13,143 bases of DNA, taken from contig JAHEGF010000078.1 of assembly GCA_024645155.1 (NCBI GenBank), positions 1 through 13,143 of the forward strand, given 5' to 3'. This DNA is from Phyllobacteriaceae bacterium. Its GTDB lineage: Bacteria; Pseudomonadota; Alphaproteobacteria; Rhizobiales; Rhizobiaceae. Position numbers and translations under genes: made by a program. Under the pieces are notes generated by a model that was not told the DNA's origin, searched no databases, and was given only the letters and a program-made list of their open reading frames with translations. The stretch's first letter is position 1. The number at the start of each line of letters is the position of its first letter. Shown here piece after piece: positions 1 through 7,379 of this stretch.

Positions 1-62
1 CGGATACTGAAAATCCTGCTTTCGGTTCCCTTGGCCTGTCCGGTTGCCAAAAAAAAGCGCAT
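1..62 (-). CDS. Possible 5' end of a divergent gene (partial, runs off left edge)
   Basis: An ATG at 62-60 on the minus strand is preceded by a good ribosome binding site (AAGGAAG at 71-65, about 2-5 bases from the ATG depending on alignment). The frame stays open to the window edge and would encode a protein beginning MRFFLATGQAKG. Only about 20 codons are visible, so chance openness is quite possible and no family can be assigned. If real, it is transcribed divergently from the glycosyltransferase cassette, with the shared promoter in 63-189. That interval shows no other convincing reading frame. Confidence 0.3.
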   Translation of the reverse strand, partial: MRFFLATGQAKGTESRIFSI

Positions 63-189
63 ATTCTTCCTTTTTTCCCGTTTGCGTAATATCACAGCAA
101 CCCGGGTGCGCTCCACGGCCGGTTGTGTGCATTTCTGTTCAGGCATCCGGTTTCGGTCAAGAAACTGTCGCTGACGGTCCCCGTGGTGT

Positions 190-1275
190 ATGAACTGCCT
201 GGGTCTAAACAAAGCACCGGGCTTGGCCGTGATCAGCAAACTGGCAATTGTTATTCCGGCTTACAGGCCCGATGACCAGCTTATCAAACTGGTCGAGCAG
301 CTCTTGGATAAATCTGCACACTGTAAAAAAATGGACGCCATCATTATTGTCGATGACGGGAGCGGATCGGCATTCTCATCGGTATTCGAGGTGCTGCGCC
401 AGATGGAGGGTGTGACTGTAATTGCCAACGCCACCAATCTTGGCAAGGGCGCAGCGCTAAAACATGGCATCAACCATGTGCTATCGGAGTTGCCTGACGT
501 GGCTGGTATCGTAACTGCCGACGCCGACGGTCAGCACCATTTGGCTGATATCTGCAAGATAATGGAAACGCTTCGTTCCAATCCAGACAGTTTTTGTCTT
601 GGTTGCCGAGCCTTCGACCGCAAAACGCCACTTCGCAGCCGCTTCGGCAACAGTATTTCGCGCCTTGTATACCGGCTGTTCCTTGGCGTGTATCTTGGCG
701 ATACGCAGACCGGGTTGCGCGGCCTGCCTTCGCGGTTTGCCCGCCAATGCCTGTCGATCCCTTCAAACCGTTATGAGTTTGAGACCGAACAACTGATCAT
801 CGCCGCCAAATCCAAAATGGCGATTGTTGAAATTCCGATCGCGACAATCTACGTGGATGGAAATCGTGCATCGCATTTCGACCCCTTACGGGATTCGCTG
901 CGGATTTACTTTGTCGTATTGCGATACTCTGTTTCCTCTGTCCTGACAGCCTTCGTCGACATTGCCGTTTTCCTGCTGATCTCCGGTTTTAGCGGTAACA
1001 TCGTATTCTCAAACCTAGCAAGCCGCACTGTTGCGCTGGGGTTCCAGTTTGCAATGCTGAGATCGTTTGTTTTCCGGTCAAGCGGAGGTGTGATCAAGTT
1101 TGCGCTGTTTGTAGCCTATGTGATGTTCACAGGATTAATATCCGGCCTGTTGCAAATTGCGCTATCCGACGCAACAGGTATCGGGCCAGTCGCGTCAAAG
1201 GTCGTTGTCGAAGTGAGCATGTTCTTTTTCAACATGTTCTTCCTCAAATCAACGTTGTTCAGCGGACGGTCATGA
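190..1275 (+). CDS. Bifunctional family 2 glycosyltransferase / GtrA-like membrane protein
   Basis: Inverting-type GT-A glycosyltransferase fused to a GtrA-like flippase-associated domain; it probably transfers a sugar from a nucleotide sugar to a lipid carrier at the inner face of the cytoplasmic membrane. Visible: VIPAYR at residues 21-26, VDDGSGS at 54-60 (nucleotide binding), the acidic TADADGQHH at about 109-117 (DxD-type metal site), GDTQTGLRG at 170-178 and YEFETEQL at 195-202, all typical of dolichyl-phosphate-mannose-synthase-like GT2 enzymes. Residues about 244-357 hold four hydrophobic segments with the GtrA pattern (a VFSNLASR-like stretch, a RSFVF motif, and a final MFFFNMFFLKSTLF helix). 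The ATG at 190 has no clear ribosome binding site; an in-frame GTG at 229 gives the more usual N-terminus MISKLAIVIPAYR and is a serious alternative. Its stop overlaps the next gene by 4 bases, so the two are probably translationally coupled. The sugar and acceptor cannot be told from sequence. Confidence 0.9.
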   Translation: MNCLGLNKAPGLAVISKLAIVIPAYRPDDQLIKLVEQLLDKSAHCKKMDAIIIVDDGSGSAFSSVFEVLRQMEGVTVIANATNLGKGAALKHGINHVLSELPDVAGIVTADADGQHHLADICKIMETLRSNPDSFCLGCRAFDRKTPLRSRFGNSISRLVYRLFLGVYLGDTQTGLRGLPSRFARQCLSIPSNRYEFETEQLIIAAKSKMAIVEIPIATIYVDGNRASHFDPLRDSLRIYFVVLRYSVSSVLTAFVDIAVFLLISGFSGNIVFSNLASRTVALGFQFAMLRSFVFRSSGGVIKFALFVAYVMFTGLISGLLQIALSDATGIGPVASKVVVEVSMFFFNMFFLKSTLFSGRS

Positions 1276-1913
1276 AAATGCCGGCGACCAACTGGACAGA
1301 TTACTATGCTTCCGGTGTGCCATGGTACACGGCTGCCACGCGGAAGTTGTCGGCACTCAAGATCAGCCGGCTGGTTCGTGCGCGATTTGGAACCAGAAGC
1401 CTTTCGATATGCGAGTTAGGCGGAGCAAACAGTTGTTTTCTCGACGAATTCCTGAGGTTTTTTCTGGTCCACCGCTATCATGTTATCGACAGCAATGTGT
1501 TCGGACTGGACCTGCTCGTGCAACGCGACCTGGAGCCGTCGGTAACCTGGGAATTGGCTGATGTTCTTGATGACGCCGGTTCCGATGCGCAATTCGATCT
1601 GGTTTTCAGTGTCGGGTTGGTGGAGCATTTTGACCAAAAAGGAACCTCACGTGCCATTGCCGCCCATTTTGAACGGTGCAAGCCGGGCGGAACTGTCCTG
1701 ATAACCTTTCCAACTCCGACCATACCGTATCGCTTGATTCGGGCACTGGCGGAGCGCCTTGGAGCGTGGGACTTTCCGGACGAGCGGCCCCTGGATTTTG
1801 ATGAAGTGCAAAGCGTATGCCGCGACTATGGCACGGTCACCCATACCTCGATCAATTGGCTTATAGGATTGACGCAGGGATATGTGGCCGTCACTAAAGA
1901 TCATGACAAGTAG
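1272..1913 (+). CDS. Class I SAM-dependent methyltransferase
   Basis: A 213-residue Rossmann-fold methyltransferase. The SAM-binding motif I is SICELGGANSCF at residues 45-56, somewhat degenerate against the usual E/DxGxGxG. An acidic VIDSN follows strand 2 (71-75), and SVGLVEHF (113-120) is the typical post-motif II stretch that ends in a His-Phe pair in small-molecule methyltransferases. KPGG at 137-140 precedes the strand LITFPTPT. The start overlaps the glycosyltransferase stop as ATGA, which fixes the reading and implies coupling. Given its neighbours it probably methylates a sugar or lipid-linked glycan intermediate, but that is context only; the sequence does not show whether the target is O, N or C. 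There are 93 bases before the next gene, so the third gene may have its own signals. Confidence 0.85.
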   Translation: MKMPATNWTDYYASGVPWYTAATRKLSALKISRLVRARFGTRSLSICELGGANSCFLDEFLRFFLVHRYHVIDSNVFGLDLLVQRDLEPSVTWELADVLDDAGSDAQFDLVFSVGLVEHFDQKGTSRAIAAHFERCKPGGTVLITFPTPTIPYRLIRALAERLGAWDFPDERPLDFDEVQSVCRDYGTVTHTSINWLIGLTQGYVAVTKDHDK

Positions 1914-1953
1914 CGGCAGTGATCGGGCGGGTTCCAGGGAGAATTTTCCAGCA

Positions 1954-2016
1954 ATGGCACTCTTATTCTATTCCGCAAAAACCGATGCGCGCGGAACTCG
2001 GCTGCGATGGCTTTAA
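1954..2016 (+). CDS. Possible 20-codon leader ORF overlapping the next gene's start
   Basis: An ATG at 1954 follows AGGGAGA at 1936-1942 (11 bases apart), the only clear ribosome binding site in the gap after the methyltransferase. It reads 20 codons (MALLFYSAKTDARGTRLRWL) and stops at TAA 2014-2016, ten bases past the ATG at 2007 of the large membrane protein, which itself has no good ribosome binding site. The arrangement would suit translational coupling through a leader peptide. It could equally be chance, or mark a sequencing frameshift that hides the true N-terminus of the downstream gene. Confidence 0.3.
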   Translation: MALLFYSAKTDARGTRLRWL

Positions 2017-3815
2017 GCGGGTTTTTGGGTGCCATTGTCTATTCATTCCTGATCGGGCTGGTTTGGCATGACAGGAGCGAATGCGATCTACCGTCGTTCA
2101 TCGTGTCACTTGCGTTGAAATCCTTATGGATATCGTGGCTGGTCGTCGTTTTCAGCCTGATAACCGGTGCAGGAAACCTGTTAATCCCGATCGCCCTGAT
2201 ATTGATCGTGGCAAGCATTTGGCATGATCGCAATCACAACACGCATAAACTCGAAATCAACTGGCTTCATATCGCGTTGATTGCGGGAGTATTCGCGCTT
2301 TCCCTGAAAATTTTCAGCTACAGTTTCTGGGGATTTTACATACCGGTATTTGACGTTGGCGACGGAATTGTTTCGTGGAACCGGTGGGCGGCAGAACTAT
2401 CTGAAAACCGGTATTTCCCGGTTGATGCTGCATATCCGGTGCTGTTTCCGGGTATCTGGTCGCTGATCTACAAGGCGCAGGGTTCGCATTCGCTGTGGAT
2501 GTTCGCAGAGTTCTCCCTGTGGATCATTCCTCTCATTCTCTGTGCCAGCGTGATGATGATCATGCGTGCAAATTTGCTGGCAGGCGCAGCCGCAGCCGTG
2601 TTCGTGCTCTATTTTTTCTTTGAGTTGCTAGGCCGGAACATGTTCAACGGTGCAATGGATGCTCCGGTCGCGGCGATGATGTTTACAGCGGCGTTGGCCA
2701 TGATCCTGTCTGCAAACGCATCTGATCAGGATGAACGCCAGGAACTGTATGAAGGCCGCCTTTTGCAAGCAGCGCTTGCGGTCGGTCTGGCCAGCACAGT
2801 CAAGCAGGCCGGCGCAATGCTGATCCCGGTGTTCTTGATCTGGCTGGTTCTTCTGTACTGGCAGGAAAAAGTTGAAGGCAGGCGAACCTTGTTTATGATC
2901 TTGATAACGCTGCTTCCCGGCGCCTTGTTCATGCTGATTTTTCTGATGAACGAATTTCATCCGCTTGGTCACTTCGAATACCTGCGCGGCCTTGCGGACA
3001 GCAGTTCCGGCGACGACAGCAAACTTGCCAACTCATTTTCCCTTTTGCTTGATGCATGCGGACCGGTACTTCTCAGCGTTCTAGCTTTATGTGCAATTTC
3101 TAACCTGTTTCGGCTTCAGACGTCAGTGGCGCGGCTCGGCCTGGCGCTGCTGATTTCAGCAATTGCAGGATTTCTGTTATTCGCGGATTGCTGTTCCTAC
3201 AGTGTCCGAAACGGTTGGTGGGTGGTCGCACTTCTGGCTGCCAGTGCAATTGCCGGCGTGATGGCGATCTCTGGCAATGCGATACGAATTGGCGCTGCCA
3301 TGGCGGTTCCGGTCCGCCTTACACAGGTTCACATGGTTCTGGCGGCGGCAACGCTGGCGGCAACGGCAAGCGTCGGTCTGACGTTACCTGACGACCGTTT
3401 GGCCGAAATACAGGCAAATTCTGAAATCAGGTTCATGCCGCAAGCGGCGCTGATCCGCCGCAACTTTCAGCGCCTCAAAAATACCGGCCTTGTGTTGTCT
3501 CGGGATCAGCGGCTTGGTTTTGTCTCAGGGACTGCCGGGCGCCATGCATTCACGTTCAATCTCACGCATTTTGTCGGCAAGGGACCTGTCGGCTTCTTTG
3601 ATGCATGCGGTACCCATGACCATCCTGCGCCTTACAGTGATGAAGCGGTCCGAACCCTGGCCGAGATCCTCGAGTGCCGGCCCGGTTCGCTCCTCCTGGT
3701 CGGATCCCCGCAAGATCTGTCACTTTTACGGAAAGCGCATCCAGCAATCCTCTTCAAACAGATAGACGCCGACAAAAACTGGATGCTGCTTGAAGCGCAA
3801 TTGAGCGCAGGCTAA
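2007..3815 (+). CDS. Polytopic membrane protein, probable GT-C-type glycosyltransferase
   Basis: A 602-residue integral membrane protein with about ten to twelve hydrophobic segments from residue 5 to about 455, then a soluble C-terminal part of about 140 residues. The first large loop carries FDVGDGIVSWNRWA (about 115-128) followed by FPVDAAYPVLFPGIW (about 137-151). An acidic pair plus a tryptophan-rich helix and a YPxLxP motif in that loop is the layout of GT-C enzymes (PMT/ArnT-like), which move sugars from polyprenyl phosphate to acceptors on the outer face of the membrane. I infer the family from this layout, not from a close match. Third gene of the cassette, it would use the lipid-linked sugar made by the GT2/GtrA protein. 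The ATG at 2007 has no in-frame ATG, GTG or TTG before the upstream stop at 1920, so this start is forced, although its ribosome binding site is poor. Confidence 0.8.
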   Translation: MALSGFLGAIVYSFLIGLVWHDRSECDLPSFIVSLALKSLWISWLVVVFSLITGAGNLLIPIALILIVASIWHDRNHNTHKLEINWLHIALIAGVFALSLKIFSYSFWGFYIPVFDVGDGIVSWNRWAAELSENRYFPVDAAYPVLFPGIWSLIYKAQGSHSLWMFAEFSLWIIPLILCASVMMIMRANLLAGAAAAVFVLYFFFELLGRNMFNGAMDAPVAAMMFTAALAMILSANASDQDERQELYEGRLLQAALAVGLASTVKQAGAMLIPVFLIWLVLLYWQEKVEGRRTLFMILITLLPGALFMLIFLMNEFHPLGHFEYLRGLADSSSGDDSKLANSFSLLLDACGPVLLSVLALCAISNLFRLQTSVARLGLALLISAIAGFLLFADCCSYSVRNGWWVVALLAASAIAGVMAISGNAIRIGAAMAVPVRLTQVHMVLAAATLAATASVGLTLPDDRLAEIQANSEIRFMPQAALIRRNFQRLKNTGLVLSRDQRLGFVSGTAGRHAFTFNLTHFVGKGPVGFFDACGTHDHPAPYSDEAVRTLAEILECRPGSLLLVGSPQDLSLLRKAHPAILFKQIDADKNWMLLEAQLSAG

Positions 3816-3884
3816 CCCTGTCGATCAACACGGCTTGGCCAGGCAAAATACATCGTTGGCCTGATCCACGGTCGCAGGTGGGTA

Positions 3885-4259
3885 CTACTGGCAGCATCCG
3901 CCAGTACAGCAATATTGTGATGTTTTGCACCAATAGTCCCAACCGCTCTGATTCTCGCAATGAACGACGTTGTCGGGAGCGCAAAACCAGTTTTCTTCCG
4001 ACGAATCCCACCGGCAATCGGGAAAAGCGGTGTCATCACAGGAATATTGCGTGGAACCGCATTGGCGGACCTCCAAGATTTCCCTGCGCGAAAAATCAAA
4101 GGCTCCACCGGGTTGGAAATAAGAGATATCGCGGGAAAAAGGCCCTGACTTCTGCACAATGCCTGTTTCTGTTATCCGGTTTTCAACAGCCTGCGCAGAT
4201 ACCGCCATTGCGGCAAATATTGCCGATACCTGAACAACGAACCTCAGTGCGTTTGACAT
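3885..4259 (-). CDS. Small secreted cysteine-rich protein, unknown function
   Basis: A 124-residue protein I do not recognise. It has an N-terminal signal peptide (hydrophobic 6-22, likely cleavage after SAQA at 24), a cysteine-free stretch of about 40 residues, and then ten cysteines in the last 58 residues: 67, 74, 82, 93, 101, 111, 117, 118, 122 and 123, ending CCTGGCCQ. The even number and export suggest up to five disulfides formed in the periplasm or outside. Residues 82-101 and 101-118 look like a loose internal repeat: Cys, nine or ten residues ending in an aromatic pair (WF, YW), Cys, five to seven residues, Cys. The start is well supported: GGGAG lies seven bases before the ATG. Both the signal peptide and the ribosome binding site favour this frame over the overlapping plus-strand frames. 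It is convergent with the membrane glycosyltransferase (69-base gap) and lies downstream of gatB on the same strand. Confidence 0.75.
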   Translation of the reverse strand: MSNALRFVVQVSAIFAAMAVSAQAVENRITETGIVQKSGPFSRDISYFQPGGAFDFSRREILEVRQCGSTQYSCDDTAFPDCRWDSSEENWFCAPDNVVHCENQSGWDYWCKTSQYCCTGGCCQ

Positions 4260-4345
4260 GATCCAACTCCCGAATGTCCTTAGCCCACCGGAGCGGTGAC
4301 GCCCCGAAATTCAGGCTTTCACACCGACAGATTGTCAGCCTTTCG

Positions 4346-5848
4346 CTACTCCTGAATGCCCAGTCTGGACTTTACAAGTTGATTGACCGTCTGCGGATTT
4401 GCCTTGCCGCCGGTGGCCTTCATGACCTGACCAACAAACCAGCCCGCCATGGAAGGCTTGTTCGTGACCAGCTCGACCTTGTCCGGATTGGCCGCGATAA
4501 CCTCATCGACAACCGCTTCAATCGCACTGGTGTCGGTGACCTGTTTCATGCCCCGCGCTTCAACAATCTCCGCAGGGTCGCCACCTTCGGCCCAGACAAT
4601 TTCGAACAACTGCTTGGCAATCTTACCGGAGATTGTGCCATTCTTGATCAGATCGATAATGGCACCAAGGCTGGCGGGTGAAACCGGAGTCTCTTCAATG
4701 GTTTTGCCGTCTTTGTTCAGGGCGCCAAGCAAATCATTGATGACCCAGTTTGCCGCGGTTTTGCCATCGCGGCCTTCCGCAACAGCTTCAAAATAATCAG
4801 AGATTGCCTTTTCGGAGACCAACACCGAAGCATCATATGCAGACAGGCCAAGTTTCCCGACAAAACGCTTTCTCTTCTCGTCCGGAAGTTCGGGCAAACC
4901 GGCTTCCAGTTCGTCGATGTAGGCCTGATCGAATTCGAGCGGAAGAAGATCGGGATCGGGGAAGTAGCGGTAGTCATGGGCTTCTTCCTTCGAGCGCATC
5001 GAACGCGTTTCGCCCTTGCCCGGGTCGAACAGACGGGTTTCCTGGTCGATCGATCCACCATCTTCAAGAATGGCGATCTGTCGGCGGGCCTCGTATTCAA
5101 TAGCCTGGCCGACAAAGCGTATCGAATTGACATTCTTTATTTCGCAGCGCGTTCCGAAGGGTTCGCCGGGACGCCGTACCGAAACATTGACGTCGGCGCG
5201 CAGCGATCCTTCATCCATGTTGCCATCACAGGTTCCAAGATAACGCAGGATCGTCCGCAGCTTGGTTATGTAGGCCTTTGCTTCGTCAGACGAGCGCATG
5301 TCCGGCTTTGAGACTATTTCCATCAGCGCCACGCCTGAACGGTTCAAATCCACCAGCGACATGGAAGGATGCTGATCGTGAATGGACTTTCCGGCATCCT
5401 GTTCCAGGTGAAGGCGCTCTATGCCAACCTCGATTTCCTCAAATTCGCCCTTCTTGTCGGGACCAACAGAAACAATGACGGTCCCCTCACCGACAATCGG
5501 CTGAAGATACTGTGAAATCTGGTAACCCTGCGGCAGGTCCGGATAGAAATAGTTCTTGCGGTCGAAGACCGATTTCTTGTTGATCTTTGCTTTCAGCCCA
5601 AGGCCAGTAATGACCGCCTGGCGAACACACTCCTCGTTGATGACCGGCAGCATGCCCGGCATCGCCGCATCAACCAGACTTACATTGGCGTTGGGCTCGG
5701 CACCGAAAGTGGTCGGGGCACCGGAAAACAGCTTCGATTTCGACGTGACCTGCGCATGGATTTCGAGCCCCAAAATCACTTCCCAATCGCCTGTGGCGCC
5801 GGAAATCAAGCGTTTTTCATTGGTAATGCGAGTATCGACAAGGGGCAT
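4346..5848 (-). CDS. gatB: Aspartyl/glutamyl-tRNA(Asn/Gln) amidotransferase subunit B
   Basis: Subunit B of the GatCAB amidotransferase, which converts misacylated Glu-tRNA(Gln) and Asp-tRNA(Asn) to the correct amide forms in the cytoplasm; GatB binds the tRNA and activates its carboxyl group with ATP. At 500 residues it has full family length. Signatures: GLEIHAQV at 27-34, FDRKNYFYPDLPQGYQISQ at 95-113, LHLEQDAGKSIHD at about 146-158, DLNRSGVALMEIVS at 167-180, and HDYRYFPDPDLLPL at 291-304. The tail from about 350 to 500 is the helical YqeY-like tRNA-binding domain. gatA and gatC are not adjacent. The start gives the usual short extension before DWEVILGLEIH; the Shine-Dalgarno is weak (GCGGA seven bases upstream). 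A 9-base inverted repeat lies in its leader. Confidence 0.98.
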   Translation of the reverse strand: MPLVDTRITNEKRLISGATGDWEVILGLEIHAQVTSKSKLFSGAPTTFGAEPNANVSLVDAAMPGMLPVINEECVRQAVITGLGLKAKINKKSVFDRKNYFYPDLPQGYQISQYLQPIVGEGTVIVSVGPDKKGEFEEIEVGIERLHLEQDAGKSIHDQHPSMSLVDLNRSGVALMEIVSKPDMRSSDEAKAYITKLRTILRYLGTCDGNMDEGSLRADVNVSVRRPGEPFGTRCEIKNVNSIRFVGQAIEYEARRQIAILEDGGSIDQETRLFDPGKGETRSMRSKEEAHDYRYFPDPDLLPLEFDQAYIDELEAGLPELPDEKRKRFVGKLGLSAYDASVLVSEKAISDYFEAVAEGRDGKTAANWVINDLLGALNKDGKTIEETPVSPASLGAIIDLIKNGTISGKIAKQLFEIVWAEGGDPAEIVEARGMKQVTDTSAIEAVVDEVIAANPDKVELVTNKPSMAGWFVGQVMKATGGKANPQTVNQLVKSRLGIQE

Positions 5849-5879
5849 GACTTGATCCGCGGGAATTGCAATCCAAGAC

Positions 5880-5940
5880 CGATGCTGTAGTGCGGATTCC
5901 AGCGGCGATCAAGGCGCGAAAGCCACTCAAGACAGCATCG
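5880..5940 (-). repeat. 9-base inverted repeat in the gatB leader
   Basis: CGATGCTGT at 5880-5888 is perfectly complementary to ACAGCATCG at 5932-5940. The stem can be extended by AGTG 5889-5892 with CACT 5924-5927 across a four-base bulge. It sits between the CBS gene stop and the gatB start and ends 31 bases before the gatB ATG. There is no T-run after it on either strand, so it is not a standard intrinsic terminator. It may be an RNA fold in the gatB leader or an mRNA stability element. Confidence 0.45.
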
Positions 5941-5983
5941 CGGCCAGAAAGCACCGGCTTGTCCGGCTGATCTGCGAGCGAAG

Positions 5984-6415
5984 TCAGCCGGCAGCGATGT
6001 AGGAACGGATGTCTTCTGCCTCGCGTTCGACTTCCTCGATCCGCTTCTTGACGACGTCGCCAATCGAGATCAGGCCATTGAGGCGGCCATTTTTTTCCAC
6101 TGGAAGATGGCGAAAACGACCCGCACTCATGATTTCCATCAGTTGATGTACAGTGTGGGTTTCATCGCAAACCTTGACACTGGCGGTCATTGAATCAGAA
6201 ACCGGCTGACCGAGCACGTCTGCGCCCTCTTCACAGATGGCCCGGACGATATCGCGCTCGGAAAGGATGCCGGCGATTTTTCCGTCAGCGGTTGTTACAA
6301 CGACCGCACCGATACGGTTCTTTGCCAAAATACTTGCTGCGGCGGCCAAGTCGTCACTTGGCTTTACGGTAAAAACGTTGTGGCCTTTTTCGTCCAAAAT
6401 CGCTTTGACATTCAT
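5984..6415 (-). CDS. Two-CBS-domain protein
   Basis: A 143-residue protein made almost only of a CBS pair (Bateman module), which usually binds adenosyl nucleotides such as AMP, ATP, NADH or SAM as a regulatory sensor. CBS1 covers about residues 8-62, ending GILSERDIVRA; CBS2 covers about 75-130 with RHLPV at 102-106 and GLISIGDVVK. A charged helical tail follows (RIEEVEREAEDIR). The frame is open further upstream to 6544, but the start at 6415 is clearly right: GGAGG lies five bases before this ATG and the protein then begins MNVKAILDEKG as is usual in this family. It lies between the rhomboid gene (91 bases) and gatB (135 bases) on the same strand. No effector domain is attached, so the partner is unknown. 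Confidence 0.93.
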   Translation of the reverse strand: MNVKAILDEKGHNVFTVKPSDDLAAAASILAKNRIGAVVVTTADGKIAGILSERDIVRAICEEGADVLGQPVSDSMTASVKVCDETHTVHQLMEIMSAGRFRHLPVEKNGRLNGLISIGDVVKKRIEEVEREAEDIRSYIAAG

Positions 6416-6506
6416 CGCAACCTCCAATCCTTCGTTCGCAAACCCCGTCCTTTTGAAACTGGCGCAATGGTGCGACGATGCCTTAGATATTGCAAGTACC
6501 AGAATT

Positions 6507-7253
6507 TCAGCCGGGTTTATCTCCGGGGTATTTCTTTTCACCAAGCAACTGAATCAGGAAAAAACCTGACAAAAAACCACCGATATGCGCTTCCCAGGCA
6601 ATCTGGTTTCCTTCGCCGGTACCAAGAAATCCAAAACCGGCAACCAGATTGATGGCGAACCACAATAAAATGAATGTAATGGCCATGCGGTGCCGCAACA
6701 CAAGTGTAAGCGGCAGTACCGGTCCGGCAAACTTGCGTGCGCGGCCAGCTTTTGTGGTCACGAATCCGAAGCGGGCAGCTGCCGCCATCATCGCTGATAT
6801 TGCGCCGGATGCGCCAACGAGGGGAACATGGGAGGCGGCATGAAACAAAAAGAAGAATGCAGCCGAGCAAAATGCGGTTGTTGCCCAAAAAAGCAGGAAG
6901 CGCATAGTGCCCATTCGATTTGCCAAGGGTGTGCCAAATGCCGCCAGCCAAATCATGTTTATGGCAAGATGGCCCCATCCACCGTGAAGTAGCGAATATG
7001 TAATGCCACTGATGAATGTATAGGGATCGATCGAGTATATTCCGGACCACCGGGCCGGAATGAAAGCAAGCCGAACGACCAATGCAAAATCAGCTTCTTC
7101 GGAAAGGGCGTACATCCGGATCAGATGGACGAATGTGCACACGACGATGATGACCAGTACCGAAAAATGAAGATTGAAAACCGGTTCGCGCCCGAGAGAT
7201 TGCCCGCGCTGGCCCGGATGTTTGTCAGTGTCATCTCGCAGGGTGTCTGTCAT
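6507..7253 (-). CDS. Rhomboid family intramembrane serine protease
   Basis: A 248-residue membrane protein with about six or seven hydrophobic segments after a short polar N-terminus. It carries the rhomboid hallmarks: HGGWGHLAINM with His90, His95 and Asn99, the nucleophile in GASGAIS (Ser149), and the second catalytic residue His223 in the AHIGGFLSG helix. The Ser-His dyad is therefore intact, and it should cut transmembrane substrates within the inner membrane. The open frame runs on to 7658, but residues before the ATG at 7253 are low-complexity Arg-rich sequence covering a strong terminator and structured non-coding DNA. The ATG at 7253 has AAGGG about five bases upstream and gives a normal-sized protein. 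A small GGATC/GATCC hairpin (7254-7273) holds this ribosome binding site in its loop. Substrate unknown. Confidence 0.92.
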   Translation of the reverse strand: MTDTLRDDTDKHPGQRGQSLGREPVFNLHFSVLVIIVVCTFVHLIRMYALSEEADFALVVRLAFIPARWSGIYSIDPYTFISGITYSLLHGGWGHLAINMIWLAAFGTPLANRMGTMRFLLFWATTAFCSAAFFFLFHAASHVPLVGASGAISAMMAAAARFGFVTTKAGRARKFAGPVLPLTLVLRHRMAITFILLWFAINLVAGFGFLGTGEGNQIAWEAHIGGFLSGFFLIQLLGEKKYPGDKPG

Positions 7254-7344
7254 GGATCCCTTTTCGGCGATCCACGACGAAGCGGCAAGACATATTCGCG
7301 GCCGCATACGCCGCATTCTTGTGGTTCCGCCGTTATCAAAGATT

Positions 7345-7379
7345 AAAAAAATGCCGTTCAGGTGATTTCCCTGAACGGC
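7345..7379 (-). terminator. Intrinsic terminator, minus strand, with no protein gene upstream of it
   Basis: A perfect 10-base stem, GCCGTTCAGG at 7353-7362 with CCTGAACGGC at 7370-7379 and a 7-base loop. On the minus strand it is followed by one A and seven Ts (7351-7345). The polarity is clear: on the plus strand there is no T-run. It lies upstream of the rhomboid start and downstream of no minus-strand protein gene. Confidence 0.8.

Noticed and set aside
3838..3863. Hairpin CAGGC/GCCTG after the membrane glycosyltransferase gene as a terminator
   Set aside because: Five-base stem, 14-base loop and no T-run on either strand.
3878..4261. Plus-strand 127-codon frame opposite the cysteine-rich protein
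   Set aside because: No ribosome binding site, no signal or domain; the minus frame has both a signal peptide and a good ribosome binding site.
4750..5103. Plus-strand open frames inside gatB
   Set aside because: They are antisense shadows of a full-length, well-conserved gene and encode Arg/Pro-rich sequence without family features.
6416..6544. N-terminal 43-residue extension of the CBS protein
   Set aside because: GGAGG is placed ideally for the ATG at 6415, and the extension overlaps the end of the rhomboid gene and adds no domain.
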